NCBI GenBank assembly: GCA_020638175.1
Contig: JACKJA010000002.1
Location: forward strand, 1,922,001 to 1,986,000
Origin: Rhodospirillales bacterium
Lineage (GTDB): Bacteria > Pseudomonadota > Alphaproteobacteria > Micavibrionales > Micavibrionaceae
Reading direction: 5' to 3'
Length of the DNA stretch: 64,000 nt
Shown here: in pieces, positions 55,524 to 64,000 of the stretch
Layout of the letters: each line of letters starts with the position of its first letter
How positions within the stretch are numbered: position 1 is the first letter of the stretch
Made by a program: the position numbers and the translations under genes
Notes under the pieces: generated by a model
Told to the model about the DNA's origin: nothing
Database searches by the model: none
What the model saw: the letters and a program-made list of their open reading frames with translations, nothing else

Positions 55524-57659
55524 TCAGAACGTTCCGTCTTTGAAGAAAGCGATAAACGCAAATGTTAAAATAACAATCCCGGCCAGAAAGGCTGAGAAAA
55601 CAGCGGCAAGTTCCTGTCCTGTCTTTTTCCCGAAAGATTCAGGGCGCTTTAGCTTATGATTGATTTTAGCCGTTTCTTTCCTGAGATCGTCATATTCCCG
55701 CATTGCTTGCCTGAAACTTGAAAAATCTCCTGTCTTGGCCTCTTCATTATCAAGAATACCGGCAATCTTTACAATATCACCGGCCTTGGCCAGTTTTTCG
55801 ATTTTCTTCTGAATATAATCTCGCAAATGGCGATCATGATAACGCTCAAGCAAAGCCGGCATCAAATCCAAAACCCATCCCCCTATCCCTGGAAAAGCGC
55901 CAAGACGTTCGCGTTTTTGGATAGATGCCAAACACAGAATATTTCCCAAAATCCTCAGGTTTTCATTACTGCTGTTTAGCTCAATCAGGAACGGATCGAT
56001 AACTTTTCGCTCCTTTACTGATAAAAAGGCCGCAATATGGCGGTCTATAAACAGGTATGGCCGGTCGGGTTTTCCAGACATATCTTCGAAAGCATTCATT
56101 AAATCTTCGACATTGCGAATATAATAATGGGCCAGCTTTTCACTTAAACACGGCGCATCGGAATTCAGGAAATACAAACAGCGCTCCATGCCATAGGCTA
56201 TGCTGTTCTGGTTCAAAAACATCCGGCAATTATCGTATTTTTTAGCCAGCGTAACAGACTCGCTGTAAAAATCAGGCTGTGCCGCCAACCAGTACGCCAC
56301 CATTTTCTGATTAATCACCTCGATATAAGGCTGCACATCGCGGCTCTGGCAATACGCCCCCATCATAGCAGGGGGAATACCGTAGGGATGGACATTCAGC
56401 CCCTTGAAACGGATGGGTGCCTCCGGATCCAAAGCAATCGACACGCGGCTTATAAGCCGGTCGGTATACCCGGCATCCTGCCCCGACGCCCCGGCACTCT
56501 CTATAGCATCTTCCAGCCGGTTTTTTGTCATGCTGCTTTCCAGCGAACGATCGACCCACTGCTCCAAGGCCTGAGAGTTTATCAATTCAACAGCCGCCGA
56601 AGGATTCTTGTTCATATCGTGAGCAAGCAAAGATGGCCAGAAATAGTGCTCGCCCTCAAACACAAGCGGCCGGGAAGCCTTCGACATTCTCGAACTTTGT
56701 TTGGGACTGAGCCGCTGACCATCCTGCCATGTCAAAACATCGTCCAGTGTCCATCGCTGGCTGTGATTGTCGTATAAAAGCCCTCTGAGTAATTCGAGCA
56801 AAGCCGCCGGAAATCTTTCCTTCCCGACAATCGCCAGATAACTGCCTTTTTCGATTTTGCTGCGGATAATATCTTCGTCACTCAGCCCCTTCAGAGGATC
56901 ACGCGAGCGCAAGATCATGGCCAGAGAAACACCAAATGAATATAAATCGTCCTGCAACGTTCCGATACCGCGGCCCAACGGATCGGCCAGCGCCCGGTGC
57001 ACAGTCTCCATAACAACAGGCTGGGCATAGGATGGCGGCGTTGCCAGACACTCCCCCAGAATAATTCGCTCAACCTTTTGTGTGCCGCCGTCAAACATAT
57101 TGGTGGGGCGAATATTGCCGTGGGTTATATCCTTGTTACGAAGATCCAGCAGCACGTCGATCATCGGCTTGATAACGGCGCTCATGACCTGATCCTGTTT
57201 CCAGCCCAGCCCATCTTCCTTGAGCGACTTCATAAGCGGCATCCCGATATCACGGGAGTAAACAAACATATAGCGTTCTGCTCCGGCCGGCGGCCAATAA
57301 GCCACGCCCGATGCCACCAACCTTACCAGAGATGGATTAAGAACATTGGCGAAAACAACCCCCATACGAACCCGCGGAACCAGGTGTTTTTCACAAACAA
57401 GGGCGAAATAATTACCGTCTTTCCCCCCTTTACCACGAGCCACATAAGCTTTTACCGGCCCCTGATCCAGATAAGGCAAAGGGTTAGAGGGTTGTATTTC
57501 GATTTCATTATTAAGCACCGTCACAGACAAAGACGACAGCTTCCCGGATAGTTTATCCGGTTTCTTGTCAGAGGCCGGCTTATCTGTCCCGGCATCCGAT
57601 CCGTTTTCTTTTTCCGCCTCTGTGTTATCGGACCTGTCCCGGCCCCCCTCAGCAACCAT
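55524..57659 (-). CDS. Membrane-anchored protein-kinase-like protein (probable pseudokinase)
   Basis: The 711-residue product has a disordered acidic/basic N-terminus (1-45), a kinase-like domain (about 60-320), a long helical middle region, and one C-terminal transmembrane helix (about 684-706). The catalytic loop reads HGNIRPTN (H180-N187): the HRD Asp is Asn, and the DFG position reads LGE (201-203). Phosphotransfer is therefore doubtful, and a scaffold or nucleotide-sensing role is more likely. It starts the minus-strand run ahead of the tad genes. Confidence 0.8.
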   Translation of the reverse strand: MVAEGGRDRSDNTEAEKENGSDAGTDKPASDKKPDKLSGKLSSLSVTVLNNEIEIQPSNPLPYLDQGPVKAYVARGKGGKDGNYFALVCEKHLVPRVRMGVVFANVLNPSLVRLVASGVAYWPPAGAERYMFVYSRDIGMPLMKSLKEDGLGWKQDQVMSAVIKPMIDVLLDLRNKDITHGNIRPTNMFDGGTQKVERIILGECLATPPSYAQPVVMETVHRALADPLGRGIGTLQDDLYSFGVSLAMILRSRDPLKGLSDEDIIRSKIEKGSYLAIVGKERFPAALLELLRGLLYDNHSQRWTLDDVLTWQDGQRLSPKQSSRMSKASRPLVFEGEHYFWPSLLAHDMNKNPSAAVELINSQALEQWVDRSLESSMTKNRLEDAIESAGASGQDAGYTDRLISRVSIALDPEAPIRFKGLNVHPYGIPPAMMGAYCQSRDVQPYIEVINQKMVAYWLAAQPDFYSESVTLAKKYDNCRMFLNQNSIAYGMERCLYFLNSDAPCLSEKLAHYYIRNVEDLMNAFEDMSGKPDRPYLFIDRHIAAFLSVKERKVIDPFLIELNSSNENLRILGNILCLASIQKRERLGAFPGIGGWVLDLMPALLERYHDRHLRDYIQKKIEKLAKAGDIVKIAGILDNEEAKTGDFSSFRQAMREYDDLRKETAKINHKLKRPESFGKKTGQELAAVFSAFLAGIVILTFAFIAFFKDGTF

Positions 57660-57765
57660 TATCGTTTTTTCTCCAGAATTCTTCTCGGCATAGAGACACG
57701 CTTACAGGTTATTCTAACCTGAACCGGCACAAAGGGAAACTGTCTAAGATGATCTGTTGCGGCAC

Positions 57766-59061
57766 TTAACCGGCAAAAAACGGATCCTGCACCAAAATCG
57801 TATCGTCCCGTTCCGGGCTAGTGGATAAAAGCGTCACAGGTGCACCAATCAACTCCTCGATATGGCGGACATATTTAACGGCTTCCGCCGGCAAATCGTT
57901 CCACGAGCGGGCGCCATAGGTCGTCTCGCTCCACCCCTTCACCGTTTCATAGATCGGCGTCACAGCCGCCTGCTGTATCTGGGAAGCCGGATAATAATCG
58001 ACCCGCTTGCCATCGAGCTCATAGCCGACGCAAATCTTGATTTCATCCATCCCGTCAAGCACATCCAGCTTGGTCAGGGCGATCCCGTCAATACCGCCGA
58101 CTTTGACAGCCTGCCGCACCAATACAGCATCAAACCAGCCACAGCGGCGTTTACGGCCTGTTGTCGTGCCAAATTCATGACCGCGCTGGCCCAGCCGTTC
58201 CCCTACCTCATCATGCAGCTCCGTCGGAAAAGGGCCGGTGCCCACGCGCGTGGTATAGGCTTTGGTAATCCCCAGAACATAATTGATCGCCTTAACCCCC
58301 ATGCCGGAGCCGGTCGCCGCCTGCGCCGCTACGATGTTCGACGACGTGACGAACGGATAGGTACCATGATCGACATCCAGCATCACGCCTTGCGCCCCCT
58401 CAAACAGGATTTTCTTGCGCTCGTAGCGAGCTTTGTCGAGAGTCCGCCAAACCGGGTCGGCATAAGGCAGAATTTTTTCAGACACAGCCATCAAGCGGTC
58501 ATAGGTTTCCACCGGATCGACCGGCTCTGCCCCCAGCCCCTTCAACAGCGCATTGTGATGGATCATCAGGCTTTCGATTTTTTCCTGTAAAAAGTCAGGA
58601 TGATAAAGGTCGCACAGACGAATGCCGCGCCGCGCCACTTTGTCTTCGTAAGCCGGGCCAATCCCGCGGCGGGTCGTCCCCAGTTGCCCCTTGCCACGTG
58701 CAGCCTCTAGCGCCCCGTCCATTTCCTGATGCACCGGCAGGATCAAATTAACATTTTCAGCAATCCGCAAATTTTCAGGACCGATAGCAACGCCCTTGGC
58801 CTTCACGGTTTCAATTTCGTCAAGCAGCGCCCACGGATCAACCACCACGCCGTTACCGATTACGGATATCTTTCCGGGGCGCACGATGCCCGAAGGCAAT
58901 AAATGAAGCTTGTATTCCACCCCGTCGATCACCAGCGTATGGCCGGCATTATGCCCGCCTTGGAAACGCACCACGACATCGGCACGGCTCGACAGCCAGT
59001 CAACAATCTTTCCTTTGCCTTCATCTCCCCACTGGGAGCCAATAACAGCAACGTTACCCAT
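57766..59061 (-). CDS. purA: Adenylosuccinate synthetase
   Basis: Joins IMP and aspartate with GTP in AMP synthesis. The 431-residue protein starts with [19 protein letters not shown], the GTP-binding P-loop-like signature, and has GRGPAYEDK-like [11 protein letters not shown], plus the C-terminal [13 protein letters not shown]. The ATG at 59061 has GGGG at 6 bp; an in-frame ATG two codons earlier would overlap that site. Confidence 0.97.
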   Translation of the reverse strand: MGNVAVIGSQWGDEGKGKIVDWLSSRADVVVRFQGGHNAGHTLVIDGVEYKLHLLPSGIVRPGKISVIGNGVVVDPWALLDEIETVKAKGVAIGPENLRIAENVNLILPVHQEMDGALEAARGKGQLGTTRRGIGPAYEDKVARRGIRLCDLYHPDFLQEKIESLMIHHNALLKGLGAEPVDPVETYDRLMAVSEKILPYADPVWRTLDKARYERKKILFEGAQGVMLDVDHGTYPFVTSSNIVAAQAATGSGMGVKAINYVLGITKAYTTRVGTGPFPTELHDEVGERLGQRGHEFGTTTGRKRRCGWFDAVLVRQAVKVGGIDGIALTKLDVLDGMDEIKICVGYELDGKRVDYYPASQIQQAAVTPIYETVKGWSETTYGARSWNDLPAEAVKYVRHIEELIGAPVTLLSTSPERDDTILVQDPFFAG

Positions 59062-59159
59062 TTTCATCCCCTGTAAAAAACGTTCAAGACACACCCGCGC
59101 ATTCAAACCCGACAGGCTTGCCCGAAAAAACCGGCCAGATCAAGAGCAGAAAACGATTA

Positions 59160-59960
59160 TTATTGGTCGTCTACACAATGATTTAACGGACCAAACCCTT
59201 TACCGATGGGCTCAGCCTTAGCCATACCCTTGTTCACAAACGTCCGCGCCCGTACATAAGATTCCGATAAGGTCATTCCCTGCGCCAACGATATGGCAAT
59301 GGCGGAACTTAACGTCGCCCCCACACCGTCTTTTTCGGATGTCGCGCTACGATCGGACTGGCAAACTTCGGCCCCGTCATCGTCAACCAGAACATCAACA
59401 ATCACCTGATCGCCCGAAATCATATCCCCGCCGCGCAAGATAACCGCCTTCGGCCCCAGCGTCGTCAACATCTCGGCGGCATGCTTCATATCGTCAATAT
59501 CGCGGATACTCATCCCCGTCAGCTCTTCAGCTTCTTTCACATTGGGGATCAGGACATCCGCATGAATCAGCATCACGCGTTTCAAGGCATCCTTGGCTTC
59601 CTTGTTCAAGATCACGCGGTCAAAGCGCGTATTCATCACAGGATCAATGACAATTTTAACCCCGGCGGTACGGGCTTTTTCAATATAGGGCGCCACCAGA
59701 TTAATCATGCCGGTGCTGGCCATCATCCCGGTTTTAATCACGGAAATATCAAGATCATCCAGAACAGCTTCGACTTGCCGGGACACAATATCCTCAGGCA
59801 ACACCATCGTATCGCGATACCCTTGCGTGTTTTTGGCCGACACGGCCGTCAATACGGTTGCGGCATAGCCGCCCAGCGCATGAATAGTTTTCAGATCCGC
59901 CTGAACGCCGGCAACGGCGCAGCTATCCGATTGGCCGATACATAGAATTTGCTTTGTCAT
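59160..59960 (-). CDS. thiD: ThiD-like hydroxymethylpyrimidine (phosphate) kinase, divergent active site
   Basis: The 266-residue ribokinase-fold protein matches ThiD over its length: SDSCAVAGVQADLKT (11-25), KTGMMAS (76-82), IDPVMN (105-110) and NVKEAEELTG (140-149). The usual GTGC anion-hole motif near the C-terminus is replaced by G-V-G-A (212-215), and the SSGGAG segment is SCAVAG. Enzymatic efficiency may be altered, or the substrate may differ. It is the gene upstream of purA on the same strand, with no other thiamine genes nearby. Confidence 0.82.
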   Translation of the reverse strand: MTKQILCIGQSDSCAVAGVQADLKTIHALGGYAATVLTAVSAKNTQGYRDTMVLPEDIVSRQVEAVLDDLDISVIKTGMMASTGMINLVAPYIEKARTAGVKIVIDPVMNTRFDRVILNKEAKDALKRVMLIHADVLIPNVKEAEELTGMSIRDIDDMKHAAEMLTTLGPKAVILRGGDMISGDQVIVDVLVDDDGAEVCQSDRSATSEKDGVGATLSSAIAISLAQGMTLSESYVRARTFVNKGMAKAEPIGKGFGPLNHCVDDQ

Positions 59961-60025
59961 GAATGTCTCTCTCCCGGAAACAAAGAACCGTTTTTCCCAA
60001 ACGGCTTACAATCAGAGATACTAGA

Positions 60026-61390
60026 CTAAGCCGATTTGGCCGCGGTTTCAATCACCGAACACAAATCATTTACGATCGTCTCCACACGGGCCAGATCATC
60101 TCCCTCGGCCATAACGCGGATTAACGGCTCCGTTCCCGAAGCTCGCACCAGCACACGGCCATCGCCGGCCAGCGTTTCTTCCGCCCGCCTGATCGCCGCT
60201 TTCACGATCTCGCTTTCCAGCGGCGCGCCGGCTTCGAACCGGACATTATTCAAAATTTGCGGTAAAGGGTCAAACAGGTGCAAAACCGTGCTAGCCGGAC
60301 ACCCTTTTTCCTTAACCACGGCCAAAACCTGCAACGCGGCCAGCAAACCATCACCGGTCGTTGAAAAATCGGACAGGATCATATGGCCGGACTGTTCTCC
60401 GCCAATATTACAGCCTTTTTCCCGCATGGTTTCCACAACATAGCGGTCCCCAACCGGCGTGCGGATCAAATCGAGGTCTTGCGTCTTCAAAAACCGTTCC
60501 AGCCCAAGATTGGACATTACCGTCGAAACAATCGCGCCGCCCTGCAAAAACCCTTGCTCTTTTTTGGTCACAGCCAGCAACGCCATGATCTGGTCACCGT
60601 CAACACGGTTGCCTTTCTCATCAATGACGATCAGGCGATCCGCATCACCATCCAGCGCAATCCCGATATCAGCGCCCTCTTCGACCACTTTTTGCTGAAG
60701 CAGCGCCGTATCGGTCGCCCCGCAACCGGCATTAATATTGCGTCCGTTCGGCGACACCCCGATCGGGATAATTTCCGCTTCCAGTTCCCATAGCACTTGC
60801 GGCGCCACTTTGTATGCCGCGCCGTTCGCGCAGTCGATTACGATTTTCATGCCTTCCAGCGTAAATTCCCGCGGAAAAGACCGTTTCACAAATTCAACAT
60901 AACGCCCCTGCGCATCGTCAATCCGGGTCGCTTTACCCAGGGCCGCCGGCCCCGGAAGTTCGGCATTCATATCCCGGTCCATCCAGCGCTCGATCTCCAG
61001 CTCCATTTCGTCCGGCAACTTATAGCCGTCAGCCGCGAAAAGCTTGATCCCGTTATCCTGATAATTGTTATGGGAGGCGGAAATCATCACCCCGACATCA
61101 GCCCGCAGCGTCCGTGTCAGACGGGCAATCGCCGGCGTCGGCAACGGCCCGGTCAAAAATACATCCATCCCCATCGCCAGGAAACCGGCCGTCATGGCCT
61201 GTTCCAGCATATAACCCGACAAACGGGGATCTTTACCGATCACCGCCCGGTTTTTATGATCGCCCGCCCGGCCTTCCTGTTTTAAAACAAGCGCCGTCGC
61301 CATAGCCGCCTTCAGCGCCATGTCTGCCGTCATGGGGTAAGTGTTGGCTTTGCCGCGAATGCCGTCCGTTCCGAAATATTTACGTGTCAT
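60026..61390 (-). CDS. glmM: Phosphoglucosamine mutase
   Basis: Interconverts glucosamine 6-phosphate and 1-phosphate for UDP-GlcNAc synthesis. The 454-residue protein begins [11 protein letters not shown], has phosphoserine S106 in ISASHN, the Mg loop LDGDADR, the sugar loop GGEQSGH and the C-terminal [12 protein letters not shown]. The start at 61390 matches the family; 12 more residues in frame are not typical. In many bacteria glmM is next to ftsH and folP; ftsH is nearby here. Confidence 0.97.
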   Translation of the reverse strand: MTRKYFGTDGIRGKANTYPMTADMALKAAMATALVLKQEGRAGDHKNRAVIGKDPRLSGYMLEQAMTAGFLAMGMDVFLTGPLPTPAIARLTRTLRADVGVMISASHNNYQDNGIKLFAADGYKLPDEMELEIERWMDRDMNAELPGPAALGKATRIDDAQGRYVEFVKRSFPREFTLEGMKIVIDCANGAAYKVAPQVLWELEAEIIPIGVSPNGRNINAGCGATDTALLQQKVVEEGADIGIALDGDADRLIVIDEKGNRVDGDQIMALLAVTKKEQGFLQGGAIVSTVMSNLGLERFLKTQDLDLIRTPVGDRYVVETMREKGCNIGGEQSGHMILSDFSTTGDGLLAALQVLAVVKEKGCPASTVLHLFDPLPQILNNVRFEAGAPLESEIVKAAIRRAEETLAGDGRVLVRASGTEPLIRVMAEGDDLARVETIVNDLCSVIETAAKSA

Positions 61391-61432
61391 AGAAATGGTT
61401 TTACCCGTGAAGACAGGAATAGGCAAAGGTTT

Positions 61433-62131
61433 TTAGCATGATGGCGGTCGCAAGCAGTGAACCTTTGCCGTCATCCCGGCTGTTGCCTGTCCTCCTATAC
61501 CCCTGCTGTCCTTTTCATGTATCCATTCCTGCCGCGCATCTTCGAAACGAGCGCGGTCCTTTATCTGGTTAAAAAGGATTTCCGCGCTGGCAAACGGTAA
61601 CAAGGGTACGTTTTGAGACAAAGCGGTAAACCTGAATTTCATCTCCTGCCATTTTGATAAAGGCCGGAGCACCAACCCGTTTTCTTTGGTCCACGCCACT
61701 TCCGCCGCCAGCAGCATACCGTCCCTGTTGTAAAGCGAGGTCTTGCGAAAATAGGTTTCTGTATCAAAAACAGCCTTAAACAAGGAAGGCCGGACACATA
61801 GCCGGGCATGGGATAAATCCGCTCCGCGAAAATTTGTCCGCGTATAATTTCTGGCCCTTACATCGGCATACGATAAATCGGCGCGCCTGAAATCAGCATA
61901 GGCGATATCAGATCCCGACAAATCAGCCATTGGTAATTGCACCTTGGCCAGAAGAGCCGAGCATAAAATCCTGTTTTTAAGAAGAGCGCGGTTTTTATAA
62001 AGAGCCTCCTGCACCTTATAATCATAAGCATCCAGCTGCACCCCATCCTTCATAAGCGGGTCCAGATAGATCTCATGACAGAGCAACATCGATTCAAAAT
62101 TCTGCGTATTTCTGGATCGTCTTTTGCGCAT
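61433..62131 (-). CDS. Pentapeptide-repeat protein
   Basis: The 232-residue product from 62131 has a basic N-terminus, a helical lead-in and a short pentapeptide tract (about 78-125) with repeats such as ADLSG, ADFRR, ADLSY, ADVRA and ADLSH, which form a right-handed quadrilateral helix. No Qnr-type fluoroquinolone protection can be inferred from this short tract. A GTG at 62161 is an alternative start. No known role. It follows the BioC-like gene divergently and precedes glmM. Confidence 0.75.
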   Translation of the reverse strand: MRKRRSRNTQNFESMLLCHEIYLDPLMKDGVQLDAYDYKVQEALYKNRALLKNRILCSALLAKVQLPMADLSGSDIAYADFRRADLSYADVRARNYTRTNFRGADLSHARLCVRPSLFKAVFDTETYFRKTSLYNRDGMLLAAEVAWTKENGLVLRPLSKWQEMKFRFTALSQNVPLLPFASAEILFNQIKDRARFEDARQEWIHEKDSRGIGGQATAGMTAKVHCLRPPSC

Positions 62132-62223
62132 AATGGCAGGACTGTAATATATTCGCCCCACGCCGTCAATTTTTTATGAAAAATATTGATTACCTTGTTT
62201 TCCCCTGCTATAGATCACGCACC

Positions 62224-62982
62224 ATGACAAACGCACCGCCCACCCCCCGCCAGAACCGAATTGCCGAAACCTTCGGGGACGCAGCCACGACCTACGAAAA
62301 GGCAGGACATCTGCAGCGTATCGTCGCCCAAAGGCTGGCAAAAAAATTCAAAGAGAAACAGCGCCCGAATATCCTTGAAATCGGGGCCGGCACAGGGCTT
62401 CTGACAACAGAAATTTTAAGAACCTATGGTGATTTTGGAACACTGGTAATTTCCGATCTATCGCCTGAAAAACTAAAAGCCAACCGCGCAAAACATGCCG
62501 CCGTCCCCCATACGGCCTTTGCGCTGGTCAACGGTGAATATCCGGAAAAAGCCTACTCTTTACAGCCGGTCTTTAACCTGATCGCCACCAGCATGACAGT
62601 CCAGTGGTTCGAAAACACTGCCGCAGGGCTGGAACGACTACGAAAATTCCTGACCACGGGCGGAGAGCTTTTTTACGCAACGCTGGGGTCGGATTACTGG
62701 CCAGAATGGCGGGAAACACTGGAAAGCCTCGACCTGCAAAATGGCATGATAGATGTACAGGACAACTTGCCGGGTATTTATCAGCGGGATAAAATCAAAA
62801 TACCATACGGATCGGCCCGCGCCTTCCTGAGAAGCCTAGCGGACACCGGCACTCACAGTGCCCGTCCCGGCCACAAGCCGCTCTCTCACAAAGACATATT
62901 AAAAGCCTGCCGTGAATTCGACCGTCGCCACCCGGACGGCCCAATCACATGGGATATTGCCTATGGCCGGCTAACGGCCTAA
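62224..62982 (+). CDS. BioC-like methyltransferase
   Basis: The 252-residue protein starts with [26 protein letters not shown], the N-terminal signature of malonyl-ACP O-methyltransferase BioC. SAM motif I reads [12 protein letters not shown] and a later SMTVQWFEN segment is also BioC-like. BioC methylates malonyl-ACP at the start of pimelate synthesis for biotin. No other biotin genes are beside it, so it could be a related methyltransferase. The start could also be at 62176. The stop overlaps that of convergent ftsH. Confidence 0.8.
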   Translation: MTNAPPTPRQNRIAETFGDAATTYEKAGHLQRIVAQRLAKKFKEKQRPNILEIGAGTGLLTTEILRTYGDFGTLVISDLSPEKLKANRAKHAAVPHTAFALVNGEYPEKAYSLQPVFNLIATSMTVQWFENTAAGLERLRKFLTTGGELFYATLGSDYWPEWRETLESLDLQNGMIDVQDNLPGIYQRDKIKIPYGSARAFLRSLADTGTHSARPGHKPLSHKDILKACREFDRRHPDGPITWDIAYGRLTA

Positions 62983-64000
62983 GCCCCTTGCGGCAACTCG
63001 CCGCCGGATGGTTCATCGCCGCCAACGGTCGGAACCGAGGCCTTGGGCGTGCCGCCGGTCGGCTCTTCCGGTTCATCGCGGATAATCGGCTTGCCGGCCA
63101 GCAAATCCTTGATCTCGTCCCCGGACAGCATCTCATATTCCAGCAAAGCCTTGGCCAGCTTGTGCAGTTCTTCAATGTTATCCGACAGGATTTGAGTGGC
63201 CCGGGCATAAGCATCTTCAACAATCCGGCGCACTTCAGAATCAACCGTCGACGCCGTTTCATCAGACATGTTCTTGGAGTGCGCCACGGAATGCCCCAGG
63301 AAAACTTCTTCCTGATCCGCCCCGTAATGAAGCGGCCCCAGCTTGTCGGACATCCCCCATTCGGTCACCATGCGCCGGGCGATATCGGTGGCCTGCTTGA
63401 TATCGCTGGACGCTCCCGTCGTCACTTTTTCCTTGCCGAAAATCATTTCTTCAGCAATCCGTCCGCCCATTGCCACAGCCAGATCAGCCTTCAGCTTGGC
63501 CATCGACATGGAAATCCGGTCACCTTCCGGCAAGCGCATCACCAGCCCCAGTGCCCGGCCCCGCGGAATGATCGTCGCCTTGTGGATCGGATCGGATTCC
63601 GGCTCATGCAGGGCAACAATCGCGTGCCCCCCCTCATGATAAGCCGTCAGTTTTTTCTCTTCATCGGTCATCACCATGGATTTGCGCTCGGCGCCCATCA
63701 TGATCTTGTCTTTGGCACCTTCGAATTCATCCATACCGACAACGCGCTTGCCGCGCCGCGCCGCCAAAAGCGCCGCTTCATTCACAAGGTTAGCCAGGTC
63801 AGCCCCGGAAAAACCGGGCGTCCCACGGGCTAGCGTATGGGCATTCGCCGAAGCCGCCAAAGGCACTTTTTTCATGTGAACCTGCAGAATTTTTTCCCGG
63901 CCCTTGATATCGGGCAAAGGCACGACAACCTGCCGGTCAAACCGGCCCGGACGCAGCAAAGCCGGATCCAGAACATCAGGACGGTTGGTCGCGGCGATCA
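62979..64000 (-). CDS. ftsH: ATP-dependent zinc metalloprotease FtsH, C-terminal part (partial)
   Basis: The gene runs off the right edge. The visible 340 codons start in the AAA second-region-of-homology area ([20 protein letters not shown]) and include the zinc motif HEGGH, the third ligand region with [21 protein letters not shown], and a Pro/Gly-rich tail. FtsH degrades membrane and short-lived cytoplasmic proteins as a membrane-bound hexamer. The motif reads HEGGH, where HEAGH is usual; it still satisfies HExxH. Confidence 0.96.
   Translation of the reverse strand, partial: IAATNRPDVLDPALLRPGRFDRQVVVPLPDIKGREKILQVHMKKVPLAASANAHTLARGTPGFSGADLANLVNEAALLAARRGKRVVGMDEFEGAKDKIMMGAERKSMVMTDEEKKLTAYHEGGHAIVALHEPESDPIHKATIIPRGRALGLVMRLPEGDRISMSMAKLKADLAVAMGGRIAEEMIFGKEKVTTGASSDIKQATDIARRMVTEWGMSDKLGPLHYGADQEEVFLGHSVAHSKNMSDETASTVDSEVRRIVEDAYARATQILSDNIEELHKLAKALLEYEMLSGDEIKDLLAGKPIIRDEPEEPTGGTPKASVPTVGGDEPSGGELPQGA

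Noticed and set aside
61433..62131. Qnr-type quinolone-resistance protein
   Set aside because: The pentapeptide tract is only about ten repeats, far shorter than in Qnr, and has other flanking domains.

Overview
The window is a very compact, roughly 55% G+C stretch of an alphaproteobacterial chromosome. Markers for this placement are a CpdR-type receiver, UPF0262, DUF2336, the SPOR-nagZ-scpA-scpB-tatABC gene order next to a dGTPase, a complete tad/cpa pilus locus, and two perfect CtrA-type boxes (TTAA-N7-TTAA). The species cannot be fixed from sequence alone; the gene content would fit an environmental or Micavibrio-like lineage, which is inference.

Layout. 1-5.1 kb: the tail of an unknown gene, a GH108+M23 peptidoglycan hydrolase behind a CtrA-type box, malate dehydrogenase, a small exported protein, DUF2336 and a one-haem Tll0287-like protein. 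5.1-12.6 kb: a long minus-strand run (dGTPase, SPOR, nagZ, scpA, LOG, scpB, tatA, tatB, tatC, zapE) joining chromosome segregation, cell-wall recycling, division and Tat export. 12.7-28.2 kb: housekeeping genes (truncated globin, exonuclease III, ABC exporter, ZntB-like transporter, dcd, murA, glpD-glpK, RNase E/G, maf, infA), tRNA-Thr, tRNA-Phe and a soluble histidine kinase/receiver pair. 28.4-33.2 kb: a YjbH-like outer-membrane protein, a TadD-like TPR lipoprotein, a stand-alone CpaC N-terminal-domain protein and a degenerate receiver protein.

33.3-37.2 kb: a 3.9-kb, AT-richer integrative island in the 3' end of tRNA-Val(GAC). It is bounded by 24-bp direct repeats, carries a tyrosine integrase plus two unrecognised membrane proteins, and has candidate arm-type sites near both ends. 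37.4-42.4 kb: cpdR, glucokinase, a GT4 glycosyltransferase, a secreted propeller-like protein and rluD. 42.7-54.8 kb: the tad/cpa cluster on the minus strand (two TadE-like pseudopilins, TadG-like, Flp pilin, CpaA, B, C, D, E, F, TadB, TadC). Upstream lie a membrane-anchored pseudokinase and a small membrane protein. 57.8-64 kb: purA, a ThiD-like kinase, glmM, a pentapeptide protein, a BioC-like methyltransferase and the C-terminal part of ftsH.

The most interesting non-genic signals are the tRNA-Val island, a palindromic repeat element read in frame inside zapE, CtrA boxes before the Flp pilin and the wall hydrolase, a palindrome-promoter-terminator unit after rluD that looks like a separate small transcript, and a 22-codon ORF between two terminators ahead of the ABC exporter.
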